Source: Bradyrhizobium sp. CCBAU 53351 (GTDB lineage: Bacteria; Pseudomonadota; Alphaproteobacteria; Rhizobiales; Xanthobacteraceae). From it: a stretch of 64,000 nt of DNA. The notes below the pieces were generated by a model. That model worked only from the letters and a program-made list of their open reading frames with translations. It was not told the DNA's origin and ran no database searches. How positions within the stretch are numbered: position 1 is the first letter of the stretch; each line of letters starts with the position of its first letter. Positions 7,539-16,875 of the stretch are shown one piece after another. The position numbers were made by a program, and so were the translations under genes. The DNA lies in the NCBI RefSeq assembly GCF_015291745.1, contig NZ_CP030059.1, forward strand, positions 5,793,501 to 5,857,500, read 5' to 3'.

Positions 7539-9011
7539 ATGGCTTCCAAGGATTCGTCGAGGGGCAAGAAGCGCTCCAACACCGCCGATCTGCTGCGCCT
7601 GATCGCCGAAGACCGAGCCGAGGGCGGCCGGCGGCCGCCGCCGACGTCGGGGCACCCTGCCCTGTCTTTGTTGCTCGTCGGACGCTGGGATGACGCATTC
7701 GGAATCCTGCATCAACTCTCCGAGGAGGTCATCGGCGCCGAGCGCGCGCAGCGCCTGCTGGACAAATGCGGCGACCGCGTCGCCGTGCAGGAGGAGATCC
7801 GCGAGACCATCGAGGCGCTCTACTCGCGCGGCAACCGGAAGGACGGCGAGCTGGCGCTGGCCTGGTCGATGATGACATGCCGCGCGACCCACCCGGCAAG
7901 CTTCCGCAGCGTGCTGCCGCAGCTCCAGTACGCGCTAGATGCCGCCGACCTCGATGCCGACGACGACGGCGACTGCCGCGACCGGCTTCGCTATTGGTGG
8001 CAGTGCGGCGCCGGCGCCTTCGCCCACGAAAAGCGCTCGCCGTTCGCGATCGCGGCGGCCATGCTATCCGGAGCTATCATCAAAGAGCCCGCCTTGGAGT
8101 CGCCGGCGAGCGAGGTCGACACGGCCCAGTGGTTTCGGTCCGCGTATCCAGGCCCGACGCTGGTCGTGATGCCGGCGTCCAGAGCTACGAAGCTGAACAA
8201 CCACAACAAGCCGTTCGCCGAGATCCTCGACAAGCCGCTGCCGCTCGTCTGCGCTCGCAACCTCGACGAGGCGCGGAGGCGCCTGGCGCAAGAATTCCCG
8301 CACGCAGCCACCGCGCTGTCGATGCTGTTTCGCGACCTGCGCGAAGGCGAGGCGGTGCTCGTCAAGCCCATGCTGCTAGTCGGGTCTCCCGGCGTTTCCA
8401 AGTCTCGGATTGTGAGGAAGTTTTCGGCCTATCTCAATCTTTACGTGCAAAGATATGACGGTGCATCCAGTAGTGACGGCCAGTTCGCGGGTACCTCTAA
8501 AGGCTGGTCGAACACCGAAGCATCCGTGCCCGCTCGCGCCGTGCTCGCGAGCCGGACGGCCAACCCCGTGGTGTTCGTCGACGAGATCGACAAAGCCAAG
8601 TCCAACCATCATGGCGGGCTGGTCAACTCGATCACGGGGTACCTCGACAAGGAGACATCTAAATTCATGCGGGATCAGTCGACCGACTGTGAATTTGATC
8701 TGTCCATGGTGTCGTACTTGGCCACCGCCAACGACGTCAGCGGGCTGCCGGAGCACATCCGCGACAGATTCCGCATCGTGCGCGTGCCCTCCCCGCGGCT
8801 CGTCGACCTGCCCCTGCTGGCGGCGTCGATCGTCGACGACATGCTCACCGAGGACGGCGACGAGTGGGCCGGTAGCGTGGCGCCGTTTGCGCCCGACGAG
8901 CTGCGCGTCATGGCGAAGGCCTGGGAGGCCCGCGGGTTCTCGATGCGAGCGCTGCAGAAGATCGTCGCGGCAACTTTGGAAGCCCGCGACGCCTGCCAGA
9001 TGAGGCACTGA
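7539..9011 (+). CDS. Lon-like AAA+ ATPase lacking a protease domain
   Basis: The protein has 490 residues from the ATG at 7539. The N-terminal 270 residues are helical and not recognised. A AAA+ module follows: Walker A GSPGVSKS at 282-289 (Lys288), Walker B VVFVDEIDK with D348-E349, and FDLSMVSYLATAND as the strand carrying sensor 1. PEHIRDRFRI contains the arginine-finger region. The sensor-2 helix is around GFSMRALQKI. These motifs and their order match the ATPase part of Lon, including DEIDK and FDLSxVxxxATAN, but the protein stops where the Ser-Lys protease would begin. The second Gly of the Walker A GxGKS is Ser. It probably remodels or unfolds a partner, and the small genes directly downstream (2 bases away) are likely partners. 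Confidence 0.75.
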   Translation: MASKDSSRGKKRSNTADLLRLIAEDRAEGGRRPPPTSGHPALSLLLVGRWDDAFGILHQLSEEVIGAERAQRLLDKCGDRVAVQEEIRETIEALYSRGNRKDGELALAWSMMTCRATHPASFRSVLPQLQYALDAADLDADDDGDCRDRLRYWWQCGAGAFAHEKRSPFAIAAAMLSGAIIKEPALESPASEVDTAQWFRSAYPGPTLVVMPASRATKLNNHNKPFAEILDKPLPLVCARNLDEARRRLAQEFPHAATALSMLFRDLREGEAVLVKPMLLVGSPGVSKSRIVRKFSAYLNLYVQRYDGASSSDGQFAGTSKGWSNTEASVPARAVLASRTANPVVFVDEIDKAKSNHHGGLVNSITGYLDKETSKFMRDQSTDCEFDLSMVSYLATANDVSGLPEHIRDRFRIVRVPSPRLVDLPLLAASIVDDMLTEDGDEWAGSVAPFAPDELRVMAKAWEARGFSMRALQKIVAATLEARDACQMRH

Positions 9012-9013
9012 CG

Positions 9014-9337
9014 ATGTCGAATAGTGGTTGGAAGCAAGACCTGGCGCGCGATCTCGAGAGCTTCACCCTCGGTGAGACGCCGAGCGCGTTCGAGCAGCTC
9101 CGCGCGCCGACAATCGAGAACTGGACGACGCAGGTCCGCCGCGTCGGCAAGGAGTTCAAACTGGTCATCAAGGGCCAGGCGCGGAAGCACCCTGACTACG
9201 ACGACGGCGAGGACATCTGCACCGCGGCGATCCACTGGTTCGACCGAAATGGCCGCTTCGCTCGTTCCGCGCACCGGCTCTATATGCTGGGCGAGCAGCG
9301 GGGCGACGAGATCCCGATCGAGGGGATCGACGAATAA
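9014..9337 (+). CDS. DUF6634-like small protein, first copy
   Basis: This 107-residue protein starts 2 bases after the stop of the AAA+ ATPase gene, so the two are surely co-expressed. An N-terminal helix (DLARDLESFTLG) is followed by APTIENWTTQVR, then LVIKGQARKHP. The ending is ICTAAIHWFDRNGRFARS, then HRLYMLGEQ. This pattern of helix, proline-starting loop, short strands and a closing W-x-D...R-x-x-x-x-YxLG resembles the DUF6634 family as I remember it. That family occurs next to AAA+ ATPases in rhizobia. The function is unknown. The assignment is by eye. Confidence 0.55.
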   Translation: MSNSGWKQDLARDLESFTLGETPSAFEQLRAPTIENWTTQVRRVGKEFKLVIKGQARKHPDYDDGEDICTAAIHWFDRNGRFARSAHRLYMLGEQRGDEIPIEGIDE

Positions 9338-9345
9338 CGCCCGAG

Positions 9346-9600
9346 ATGGCCCGCCTGCTGGAGCGCCTGCAGACCGGCTGGCGCCCTCGCCCAGATGAGA
9401 TCGACATGCGGATCCCCCAGCGGACGATGGCGAGGTGGGAATTCTGGCCGAGCCGCCACGCGAGCCGACCTCACATGCTGATCGCCGGCTGGCCCGTCGA
9501 CGACGACGGCGCGTGGCCGCAGTTCACTGAGCAGGTCCTCTGGATCGACGAGCGCCTCGAATGGGCGCTCTGCGAGGATGGATTCTGGTGGCTCCAGTGA
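9346..9600 (+). CDS. DUF6634-like small protein, second copy
   Basis: This 84-residue protein follows the previous gene by 8 bases. Its layout repeats that of the upstream copy: helix LLERLQTGWRP, then IPQRTMARWEFW, then MLIAGWPVDDDG, then FTEQVLWIDERLEWALCEDG and FWWL at the end. The FTEQVLWID segment aligns with CTAAIHWFD of the first copy. The identity is low, so if the two arose by duplication it is an old one. It presumably works with the AAA+ ATPase of the same operon. Confidence 0.5.
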   Translation: MARLLERLQTGWRPRPDEIDMRIPQRTMARWEFWPSRHASRPHMLIAGWPVDDDGAWPQFTEQVLWIDERLEWALCEDGFWWLQ

Positions 9601-9761
9601 AAGTTTTTCACTCAGAAGTCGTGAACGGTCAATTAGTTATCGTCGTGCAAAGGCGTGGCATGATGAGGAACACGTTGGCTCAGGTCGAGCGCGCGGTGTC
9701 TGAAGCGCTGGGCTGCGCCCGCGTCGCCGTCGTCACAGAGGCGCAGTGGTCGGCCCCATAG
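9588..9761 (+). CDS. very small hypothetical protein
   Basis: The protein has 57 residues if it starts at the GTG at 9588, which overlaps the end of the preceding gene by 13 bases. A GTG at 9597 is an alternative start. The sequence includes VKVFHSEVVNGQLVIVVQRR, an alternation typical of a beta-hairpin, and LAQVERAVSEALG, a helix. No family is recognised. The overlap with the upstream gene supports translation. Confidence 0.4.
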   Translation: MAPVKVFHSEVVNGQLVIVVQRRGMMRNTLAQVERAVSEALGCARVAVVTEAQWSAP

Positions 9762-10037
9762 GATACCTAAGACGGCTTAGCTTCCCAAAAGGCGCGAACT
9801 TCCATCGGACCTCCGGAAATTTTTCCGCGACCTGGCGCAGATTGCGCTTCGTCCTTGTCAAGGAGGCTGAGATGATTCCCGTCGTCCCAGGCGAACGAAC
9901 CAGGGCAGAGCGGCGATAATAGCGGGATGGCCTTCGGGACCCGCACCGCGGTTCAACTAGGCGAGCTCGACGCGGATCGAGACGACGGGTTGTGGGTGAC
10001 CCAGGAGGCGGAACCCTCGCTGATTTCGGAGGCGTGT

Positions 10038-10349
10038 ATGGACATCGCAGGACTGGAAGAATTGCGGAAGGGTGTTGGCCTGGGACCTGCAGCCTTCGCG
10101 AAGGCGCTAACGGTGGCGGCCGGACATATGGTCACAAAGCCACTGCGCGAGATCGAGCCGCACGAAGTGGCATACATCCACGCCGCGTGCGCCGATATCG
10201 TCGACTTGGGAAGCGTCTTGAGGCGTTGCTCTGATGCCGTCCGACCGCCGCCTGTTCGACAGCTCGTCGATGACGCCGCCGCCCGCGCCGGAGATCGACG
10301 CCGTGACGTGCAACTTGGAGCCCGTGGCCGGCGACGTCCACATCACTGA
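10038..10349 (+). CDS. hypothetical protein, C-terminal part doubtful
   Basis: The ATG at 10038 has a good ribosome site (GGAGG, five bases before it) and gives 103 residues. The first 65 or so look like a real globular protein (LEELRKGVGLGPAAFAKALT, EIEPHEVAYIHAACADIV). The remaining residues are Arg-rich and overlap the next gene by 116 bases. A frameshift around 10,230 is possible, or the protein may simply end in a low-quality tail. No family is recognised. Confidence 0.4.
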   Translation: MDIAGLEELRKGVGLGPAAFAKALTVAAGHMVTKPLREIEPHEVAYIHAACADIVDLGSVLRRCSDAVRPPPVRQLVDDAAARAGDRRRDVQLGARGRRRPHH

Positions 10350-10503
10350 CGATGTCATCTTCGTCACCATGGGTGTCGATGTCGCGCGGGGCTACGACCC
10401 AAACATGCACCCGCCGGCGCCGGCGTGGCCGCCGCGGATCCCGCTCTATCAGCGCGAGGTTCTCGCTTCACTATCGATGGGCAAGAAGGTGAGATTCATC
10501 TGA
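10234..10503 (+). CDS. hypothetical protein of the mobile element
   Basis: This 89-residue protein has a central beta-rich region (ITDDVIFVTMGVDVARGYDP) followed by a Pro-rich loop (HPPAPAWPPRIPLYQREVL) and the end MGKKVRFI. It overlaps the preceding hypothetical gene at its start. Its TGA stop overlaps the ATG of the next gene (TGATG at 10501-10505), which supports translation of both. No family is recognised. Confidence 0.4.
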   Translation: MPSDRRLFDSSSMTPPPAPEIDAVTCNLEPVAGDVHITDDVIFVTMGVDVARGYDPNMHPPAPAWPPRIPLYQREVLASLSMGKKVRFI

Positions 10504-10685
10504 TGCAGCGCGCCGTCGAAGATCTCGATATCACGGAGGTAGTCCACGCGGTGCGGGACGCCGTGCGGCCGGCGGGCCTCTTCTCGTTCGTGAGGGACAC
10601 TCTCCACCACCCGCGCAATCAGGTTGCGCGCGGCGACTGGGAGAAGCGCATGCCGAAGAAAAAGCGCAACAGGAGATCGAAGTGA
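10503..10685 (+). CDS. small basic hypothetical protein
   Basis: This 60-residue protein starts in a stop-start overlap with the preceding gene and ends in one with the following gene. It has an amphipathic N-terminal half (VEDLDITEVVHAVRDAVRP) and a very basic end (KKKRNRRSK), which suggests contact with nucleic acid. No family is recognised. It belongs to the tightly packed chain of small genes from 10,234 to 11,339. Confidence 0.45.
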   Translation: MQRAVEDLDITEVVHAVRDAVRPAGLFSFVRDTLHHPRNQVARGDWEKRMPKKKRNRRSK

Positions 10686-10879
10686 TGTCCGCGAAGCGCG
10701 ACGACCGCATCGCCGCCCGCGAGGCCGCCTATCGCGGTCCGACGAATCCTTTCGATCCCGGATCCCGGCGCCACCGGCTGTTCGCGAAGGCGCGCCAGCA
10801 CGTCGAGAACATGGACGCTGCGTTCAGGGATCTGGAGGCCGTCTACGGCACGATCGGACAGCGGAAGGAGAGCGTGTGA
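10685..10879 (+). CDS. small hypothetical protein
   Basis: This 64-residue protein starts at the ATG at 10685, which overlaps the upstream stop. A GTG at 10682 is an alternative. It is helical and charged (RDDRIAAREAAYRGPTNPFD, HVENMDAAFRDLEAVYG) with no recognised family. The stop overlaps the next start (TGATG), so the chain is translationally coupled. Confidence 0.45.
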   Translation: MSAKRDDRIAAREAAYRGPTNPFDPGSRRHRLFAKARQHVENMDAAFRDLEAVYGTIGQRKESV

Positions 10880-11151
10880 TGGGGTTCTGGGCTATCAAGC
10901 ACATCGGAGACCGCCAGTTCGACGACGCCAAGGCGTCAGACGACTGGGAAGCCTGCATGGTCGCCGAGCATTGGTGCGAGAGACTCTATGGGCCCGGCAA
11001 GCTTGGTGACGAGCCGAGCGATGTCGAGGTCAGATGGTGCGACCCTGGCAACGGTGTGCTGACTTACGGTTTACCCAAGCGCTATCGGGTCGCTGTCGAG
11101 ATGGGACCCGAAGACGGTCTTCCATACTTCATCGGCGAGGAGATCGCGTGA
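10879..11151 (+). CDS. small hypothetical protein
   Basis: This 90-residue protein has stop-start overlaps on both sides. It is a mixed alpha/beta protein rich in Trp, Asp and Gly (FWAIKHIGDRQFDD, DDWEACMVAEHWCERLYGPG, LTYGLPKRYRVAVEMGPE). No family is recognised. The aromatic residues and the absence of low-complexity sequence argue for a real folded protein. Confidence 0.5.
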   Translation: MGFWAIKHIGDRQFDDAKASDDWEACMVAEHWCERLYGPGKLGDEPSDVEVRWCDPGNGVLTYGLPKRYRVAVEMGPEDGLPYFIGEEIA

Positions 11152-11339
11152 TGGAGGACCGCAGCGCATTCCGCGCTTGGGCCGTCTTGATCGACGCCGC
11201 AACGGATTGCGATGGCGTCGTAGGATCAGGAGCTAGTGATCTCGTCAAGGCGTACGTAAACGGGCTCATCACTCTCGACGAGTTGCACGATCAGGCGCCG
11301 GTTCACCTGAAATCCGGCCAGCACCCGTCGTCCTCATGA
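11151..11339 (+). CDS. small hypothetical protein
   Basis: This 62-residue acidic, helical protein (FRAWAVLIDAATDCDG, LVKAYVNGLITLDELHDQ) starts in a stop-start overlap with the gene before it. Its 3' end overlaps by 37 bases the 3' end of the convergent zinc-ribbon gene. No family is recognised. Confidence 0.45.
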   Translation: MEDRSAFRAWAVLIDAATDCDGVVGSGASDLVKAYVNGLITLDELHDQAPVHLKSGQHPSSS

Positions 11340-11689
11340 CTCCCGGTCCTGATTTCGCAGCGTTCGTTCAGCAGCCGCTGACCGACGTCACGCCATAGAG
11401 CGTCGGCGCCCCAGCGTGCGATCAGGTCGCGTCGATACTCGCGGACGCCGCGCATGCAGCGCAGGCACGACACCGTCAATTCCTTCGCCTGGATCTCGCC
11501 GAGCGTCAGCCTGGCCGCCGGCCGGTCGGTCCCCGCTCGCGGATCCCGCAGGACCGCGTCCCACCAGGCGTCCTCGTCGTCGACGGAAACGCGGCGCCGC
11601 TGCGCCTCGGCCAGGCGGCGTGCCGTCTCCTCCGCCTTCTGTTGTTTCGCGGTTGGAAACCGCCACTCTGCACACCTTCTTCCGGCCAT
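11303..11689 (-). CDS. hypothetical protein with a C-terminal four-cysteine (zinc ribbon-like) module
   Basis: The protein has 128 residues from the ATG at 11689; an in-frame ATG at 11746 is an alternative. The N-terminal half is Arg/Ala-rich and helical. The C-terminus reads LTVSCLRCMRGVREYRRDLI, then ARWGADALWRDVGQRLL, NERCEIRTG and DDGCWPDF. The CxxC followed by two spaced Cys and the dGCW ending are typical of small rhizobial zinc-ribbon proteins of phages and islands. The module probably binds zinc and may contact nucleic acid. Confidence 0.55.
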   Translation of the reverse strand: MAGRRCAEWRFPTAKQQKAEETARRLAEAQRRRVSVDDEDAWWDAVLRDPRAGTDRPAARLTLGEIQAKELTVSCLRCMRGVREYRRDLIARWGADALWRDVGQRLLNERCEIRTGSHEDDGCWPDFR

Positions 11690-11762
11690 ACGCTGGACTC
11701 CAATTGACCGTAGAACGAATAGAGAACAACATGGCTTCTCCGTCAATCAGGAATCCTTCGCC

Positions 11763-11978
11763 ATGGCCGACCCCGTCGAGCAGCAACCCGTCGACGAGGC
11801 CGTCGAGCTGGAGGTCGCGGCCGCGCAGGCGATCGAGGCGTGCGGCGGCGACTTGATGCAGACGATCAAGGCGCTGATCGTCGCGAACGGGATGCTCGAG
11901 CAGGAGCTCGCCGACGTCTATGCCAAGGCCTCGCATGGATTCCTTCGCGGCCGGCGCGTGCCGAAGCGCAAGGACTAG
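11763..11978 (+). CDS. small hypothetical protein with island/phage-type pattern
   Basis: This 71-residue protein is acidic and helical: VDEAVELEVAAAQAIEACGG, LMQTIKALIVANGMLEQELA, then a Tyr/Lys segment and a basic end RGRRVPKRKD. This layout is common in short genes of rhizobial genomic islands and prophages. Its function is unknown. Its last 4 bases overlap the 3' end of the convergent metallophosphoesterase gene. Confidence 0.55.
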   Translation: MADPVEQQPVDEAVELEVAAAQAIEACGGDLMQTIKALIVANGMLEQELADVYAKASHGFLRGRRVPKRKD

Positions 11979-12793
11979 CGGAAGCGCGGACGGGGCGCCC
12001 AGTCCGGGATCTCGACGATGAGGTCGGGTATGAATCCGGGATTGATGGCCCAGGCGTAACCGTGCGGGTTCGCGATGACCCTCGTCCCGCCGCCGTCGCT
12101 GCCGACGGTATAATCATAGCTGTCGTGAACGTGCCCATGCACCCATAGCGATGGCTTGTACTTCTCGATGATGGCGGACAGATCGCTGATGAACGAAGCG
12201 TTGATCGCGCCCTCGTCGGAGTAGCGTTCGTGCAGCGAATTCGGGTGAACCCCATGATGGGTGATCACCACGGTCGGTCCGTCATGCTCCTCGGCGAGCC
12301 GATCGGTCAGCCAGCGCCGTTCGGCGACATGGCGCTTGTAGGCTTCCAATGGCGTGAACGGCGCCGGGAATTCCGCGCCTGGCGTGGTCCTGATGGACTT
12401 GTGGTCGTTGATCCACCGGCCGGCGCGGATGCCCTCTGCCTGGCTTTCCGCTTCGAACCTGTAGTCTGTCCACAAAGTGCAGCCGAGGAAGCGGACGCCG
12501 TCGATAATCGGCACCGCGTCGGCATCGAGGAAGGTCACGTTGGTGGGGCGCGTCCGCTCGCGGATCGTGGCGGCGGCGTCCTCCAGGATGGAGCCGTAGT
12601 ATTCGTGGTTGCCTGCGACGAACAGCACCGGTTTGCCCCACAGGCCGCGCTGGTTGGTCAGCCAGCTCGTCACGCGATGGGCATGATGCACGTCGCCGGC
12701 GAACACCGCGACGTCGAAGTCGAGGTTCTGCGGAACGGTGTAGCCGTGATCCCAGGCTTCGATGTGCAGGTCGGATGCGATGAACAGCTTCAT
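11975..12793 (-). CDS. calcineurin-type metallophosphoesterase
   Basis: This 272-residue protein carries all five metal-binding blocks of the metallophosphoesterase family: SDLHIE near residue 7, FAGDVHHAH, VAGNHEYYG, ITHHGVHP and WVHGHVHDSYDY. No signal peptide is seen, so it is cytoplasmic. Such enzymes hydrolyse phosphodiesters or phosphomonoesters; the substrate is not predictable here. Single-domain members of this kind are common as cargo in phages and islands. It is the last gene before the tRNA-Lys and points away from it. Confidence 0.85.
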   Translation of the reverse strand: MKLFIASDLHIEAWDHGYTVPQNLDFDVAVFAGDVHHAHRVTSWLTNQRGLWGKPVLFVAGNHEYYGSILEDAAATIRERTRPTNVTFLDADAVPIIDGVRFLGCTLWTDYRFEAESQAEGIRAGRWINDHKSIRTTPGAEFPAPFTPLEAYKRHVAERRWLTDRLAEEHDGPTVVITHHGVHPNSLHERYSDEGAINASFISDLSAIIEKYKPSLWVHGHVHDSYDYTVGSDGGGTRVIANPHGYAWAINPGFIPDLIVEIPDWAPRPRFR

Positions 12794-12934
12794 GGCCGGA
12801 CGATCGCGCCGGCGGCTGCAAGAGGCAACGCGATATGTTGGAGCGATTTGCCCCCAGTTCGCCCCCAGCGGCGCGAAGCGTCTTCTCGCGAAGGATCGCC
12901 AAGCGATTTACGTCAACGATATGAAAGGGAAGCT

Positions 12935-13010
<76 letters not shown>

Positions 13011-13121
13011 GAAAGGCCGGTCAAAGCCTTGCGAGGCCGGTCGTTTAGCAAAGCGATCCGGGTCTGGCAAGCGATCGGACGCAAGTTTTCCAAGGTTCTT
13101 CCACAACGCCGGAAAAGCGAA

Positions 13122-13144
13122 AAGCCGCTGGATTCCAGCGGCTT
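13122..13144 (-). terminator. intrinsic terminator of the LTXXQ gene
   Basis: Ten-base arms AAGCCGCTGG and CCAGCGGCTT are separated by ATT. On the minus strand the hairpin is followed by TTCGCTTTTCC. It lies 47 bases after the stop of the minus-strand LTXXQ gene. Confidence 0.75.
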
Positions 13145-13190
13145 CGCCAAGGTTAATTTCGGGGCTGATCCCCGCAAGAGCCCGCTTTGT

Positions 13191-13805
13191 TCAGAGCCGG
13201 CCCTCGCGGTCGCGGCCCTCCCCGCCGTCGCGGTCGAAACGCTCGTGATGGAAGTGCTCCATGCCGCGATCCATCATGCGGCCCATGCCGCGTTCCATGA
13301 AGTGGCGCGGGCCGTCCTCGCCGCCGCCGAACGGCCCGCGGTGGCGGGTCAGCACGGCGAGGCGCCGTTTCTGGCCGTCGTCCAGGGTCTTGTAGAGCGG
13401 GTCGGCGGCATCGGCGATCTTCTTCAGGGCCGCGGAGCTGGCGCCCATGTCCTCGGCGCGCTGACGCAGGCGGGCGATCGGATCTTCCGGCCTGTCGGCG
13501 TCCTTTGCAGCGTCCTTGCCGGCGTCGCCGGGACCATTCATCCGCGCATTGGCGCGATCGATGCGCAGCTTGGCGAAGTCGCGCACGGCGGCCTCGACCG
13601 GCGGCCACAGCTTCTCCTGATCGGCGTTGAGCTTCAGCCCGGCATGGACGGCGGCGATCCGCGCGTCGACGAAGGCGGCGCGGTCCTCCGGGTTCATGCG
13701 CATGTGGCGGACATGCTCCATCCACGGGCGATGATATTGGGCATAGACCGCGCCCGAGCCGGCAATGCTGAGCACGGCGATGGCGGCGATGGTGAACTTT
13801 CTCAT
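13191..13805 (-). CDS. periplasmic LTXXQ-motif (Spy/CpxP-like) protein
   Basis: This 204-residue protein has a signal peptide (residues 1 to about 22, ending AVYA). A helical region rich in Arg, Asp and Ala carries LKLNADQEKLWPPVEAAVRD and, later, YKTLDDGQKRRLAVL. These are the two LTxxQ-type elements of the Spy/CpxP family of periplasmic chaperones and stress regulators. The C-terminus is rich in Met, His, Arg and Gly (HFMERGMGRMMDRGMEHFHH), which could bind metal. A strong ribosome site (AGAGGAGG) precedes the ATG. It stands alone between two terminators. Confidence 0.8.
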   Translation of the reverse strand: MRKFTIAAIAVLSIAGSGAVYAQYHRPWMEHVRHMRMNPEDRAAFVDARIAAVHAGLKLNADQEKLWPPVEAAVRDFAKLRIDRANARMNGPGDAGKDAAKDADRPEDPIARLRQRAEDMGASSAALKKIADAADPLYKTLDDGQKRRLAVLTRHRGPFGGGEDGPRHFMERGMGRMMDRGMEHFHHERFDRDGGEGRDREGRL

Positions 13806-13951
13806 GACGTACCTCCTCTGGAAGGATGTTCATGAAGATGGGCGCGGTGCGGCTGACACGCAACTTACAACTTGGACAGGGAGCGCGTCCTTACCAAGAT
13901 GTAACGACCGATTTTACCTCCGGCCGCAAGCTGGAAATCATTCGCAACAAA

Positions 13952-13982
13952 AAGGCTTCCGTGCAGGCCGCACGGAAGCCTT
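13952..13982 (-). terminator. intrinsic terminator downstream of dctP
   Basis: Thirteen-base arms AAGGCTTCCGTGC and GCACGGAAGCCTT flank the loop AGGCC. On the minus strand the hairpin is followed by TTTTGTTGCG. It lies between the end of dctP and the LTXXQ promoter. Confidence 0.85.
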
Positions 13983-14017
13983 CGTTCATCGCTCGGACGG
14001 ATCGGTTCGCCGTGCCC

Positions 14018-14067
14018 TCAGTTGGTCGCGCTCTTAATTTGTGGCGCTCTCAATTTGTGGCGCTCTT
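14018..14067. repeat. three tandem copies of the dctP stop region
   Basis: Read on the minus strand, AAGAGCGCCACAAATTGA (ending the gene as KSATN-stop) is followed at 16-base steps by AGAGCGCCACAAATTA and then AGAGCGCGACCAACTGA. Taken with its own preceding bases and frame, the second copy encodes ESATN-stop and the third KSATN-stop. The distal copy keeps the codon use of the rest of the gene and is probably the ancestral end. Confidence 0.75.
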
Positions 14068-15054
14068 GGCCTCTTTCAGGAATTCGTCGATCAGCGGCTG
14101 GCCGATGCGGCCCGCGGCGTCCTTGTAGACCGGCTCCATCGCCTTGCGCATCGCCTCGCTCTGCTCCGCCGTGAGCTTGATGATCTCGCTCTTGCCGCTC
14201 TTCTTGATCTCGGCGAGCGCATCGTCGTTCTCCTTCTGCGACTGCGCATTGCCGAAGTCGGTGGCTTCCTTCATCGCCATGGTGAGGGGATCGCGGATGT
14301 CCGCCGGCAGATCGTCCCAGAACTTCTTGTTCACGATCACGACGTAGCCGATGTAGCCGTGATTGGTCTCGGTGATGTACTTCTGCACCTCGTGCATCTT
14401 CTGGGTATAGATGTTCGACCAGGTGTTCTCCTGGCCGTCGACCACGCCGGTCTGCAGCGCCTGGTAGACTTCCGAGAACGCCATCACCTGCGGCAGCGAG
14501 CCGAGCGCCTTGAACTGGGCCTGCAGCACGCGCGAGGACTGGATGCGGAACTTGACGCCCTGGTAGTCGGCGGGCGTCACCAGCTTCTTGTTGGCGCTCA
14601 TCTGCTTGAAGCCGTTGTCCCAATAGGCAAGGCCGGTGATGCCCTTGGCGTCCAGCAGCTTGAGCAGCCGCGTGCCGAGCGGCCCTTCCGTCACCTTCCG
14701 CAGCGTCTTCAGGTCGGGCAGGATGTAGGGCAGATCGAACACCTCGAACTCGCGGATGCCGAGCGGTCCGAACTTGGAGTTGGACGGTGCCAGCATCTGC
14801 ACGCTGCCGAGCTGCAGCGCCTCGAGCTCTTCCTTGTCCTTGTACAGCGTCGAGTTCGGGTAGACCTCGACCTTGACCTTGCCGGCGGTGTACTTCTCGG
14901 CGAGTTCCTTGAACTTCTCCGCTGCCTTGCCCTTCGGCGTGTCAGTGGCGACGACGTGGCTGAATTTGATGACGATCGGCGATTGAGCCGACGCCGGCCC
15001 GGCCAGCCCGAGTGCCAATGCCGCGATGGACGCGGCGATCGCGAAGGTGCGCAT
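14050..15054 (-). CDS. dctP: TRAP transporter substrate-binding protein, DctP family
   Basis: This 334-residue protein has a Sec signal peptide (ends PASAQ, about residue 24) and begins its mature part with IVIKFSHVVATDTPKGKAA, typical of DctP. Conserved family elements follow: VKVEVYPNSTLYKD, FEVFDLPYIL, WDNGFKQMSANK, the binding-site strand VKFRIQSS, and QTGVVDGQENTW. It would bind a carboxylate in the periplasm and deliver it to a DctQ-DctM permease. No dctQ or dctM lies next to it, so it is an orphan or its permease is elsewhere. The coding end carries a short tandem repeat, and a terminator follows. Confidence 0.92.
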   Translation of the reverse strand: MRTFAIAASIAALALGLAGPASAQSPIVIKFSHVVATDTPKGKAAEKFKELAEKYTAGKVKVEVYPNSTLYKDKEELEALQLGSVQMLAPSNSKFGPLGIREFEVFDLPYILPDLKTLRKVTEGPLGTRLLKLLDAKGITGLAYWDNGFKQMSANKKLVTPADYQGVKFRIQSSRVLQAQFKALGSLPQVMAFSEVYQALQTGVVDGQENTWSNIYTQKMHEVQKYITETNHGYIGYVVIVNKKFWDDLPADIRDPLTMAMKEATDFGNAQSQKENDDALAEIKKSGKSEIIKLTAEQSEAMRKAMEPVYKDAAGRIGQPLIDEFLKEAKSATN

Positions 15055-15180
15055 GTTCTCTCCCTGTTATTATCTGGACCGCCCGGCGCGCGGGCGGCCA
15101 ATCCTCATGCCGACAGAATCAATACAGGCCGTCGGGCTACGCTGCTATTGGCCGTTAGCAGGGCAGGCATCTCTCAGACT

Positions 15181-15260
15181 GTCATTCCGGGATGGTCCGA
15201 AGGACCAGACCCGGAATCTCGAGATTCCGGGTTCGATGCTTCGCATCGCCCCGGAATGAC
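15181..15260. repeat. palindromic intergenic repeat (Bradyrhizobium type)
   Basis: The outer arms GTCATTCCGG (15181-15190) and CCGGAATGAC (15251-15260) enclose a perfect 22-bp palindrome at 15210-15231 built on CCCGGAATCTC and its reverse. It lies between leuA and dctP. It is a REP-like element of a kind dispersed in these genomes. Confidence 0.7.
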
Positions 15261-15272
15261 CAACTTCGTCCG

Positions 15273-16835
<1,563 letters not shown>

Positions 16836-16875
16836 TTCAAATTTCCTTTTGAGCTTTTGCGCCGTTCAGGCCGTC

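Noticed and set aside
1..12934. integrase or transposase gene for the accessory region
   Set aside because: I looked for tyrosine and serine recombinase and transposase motifs in all frames given and saw none.
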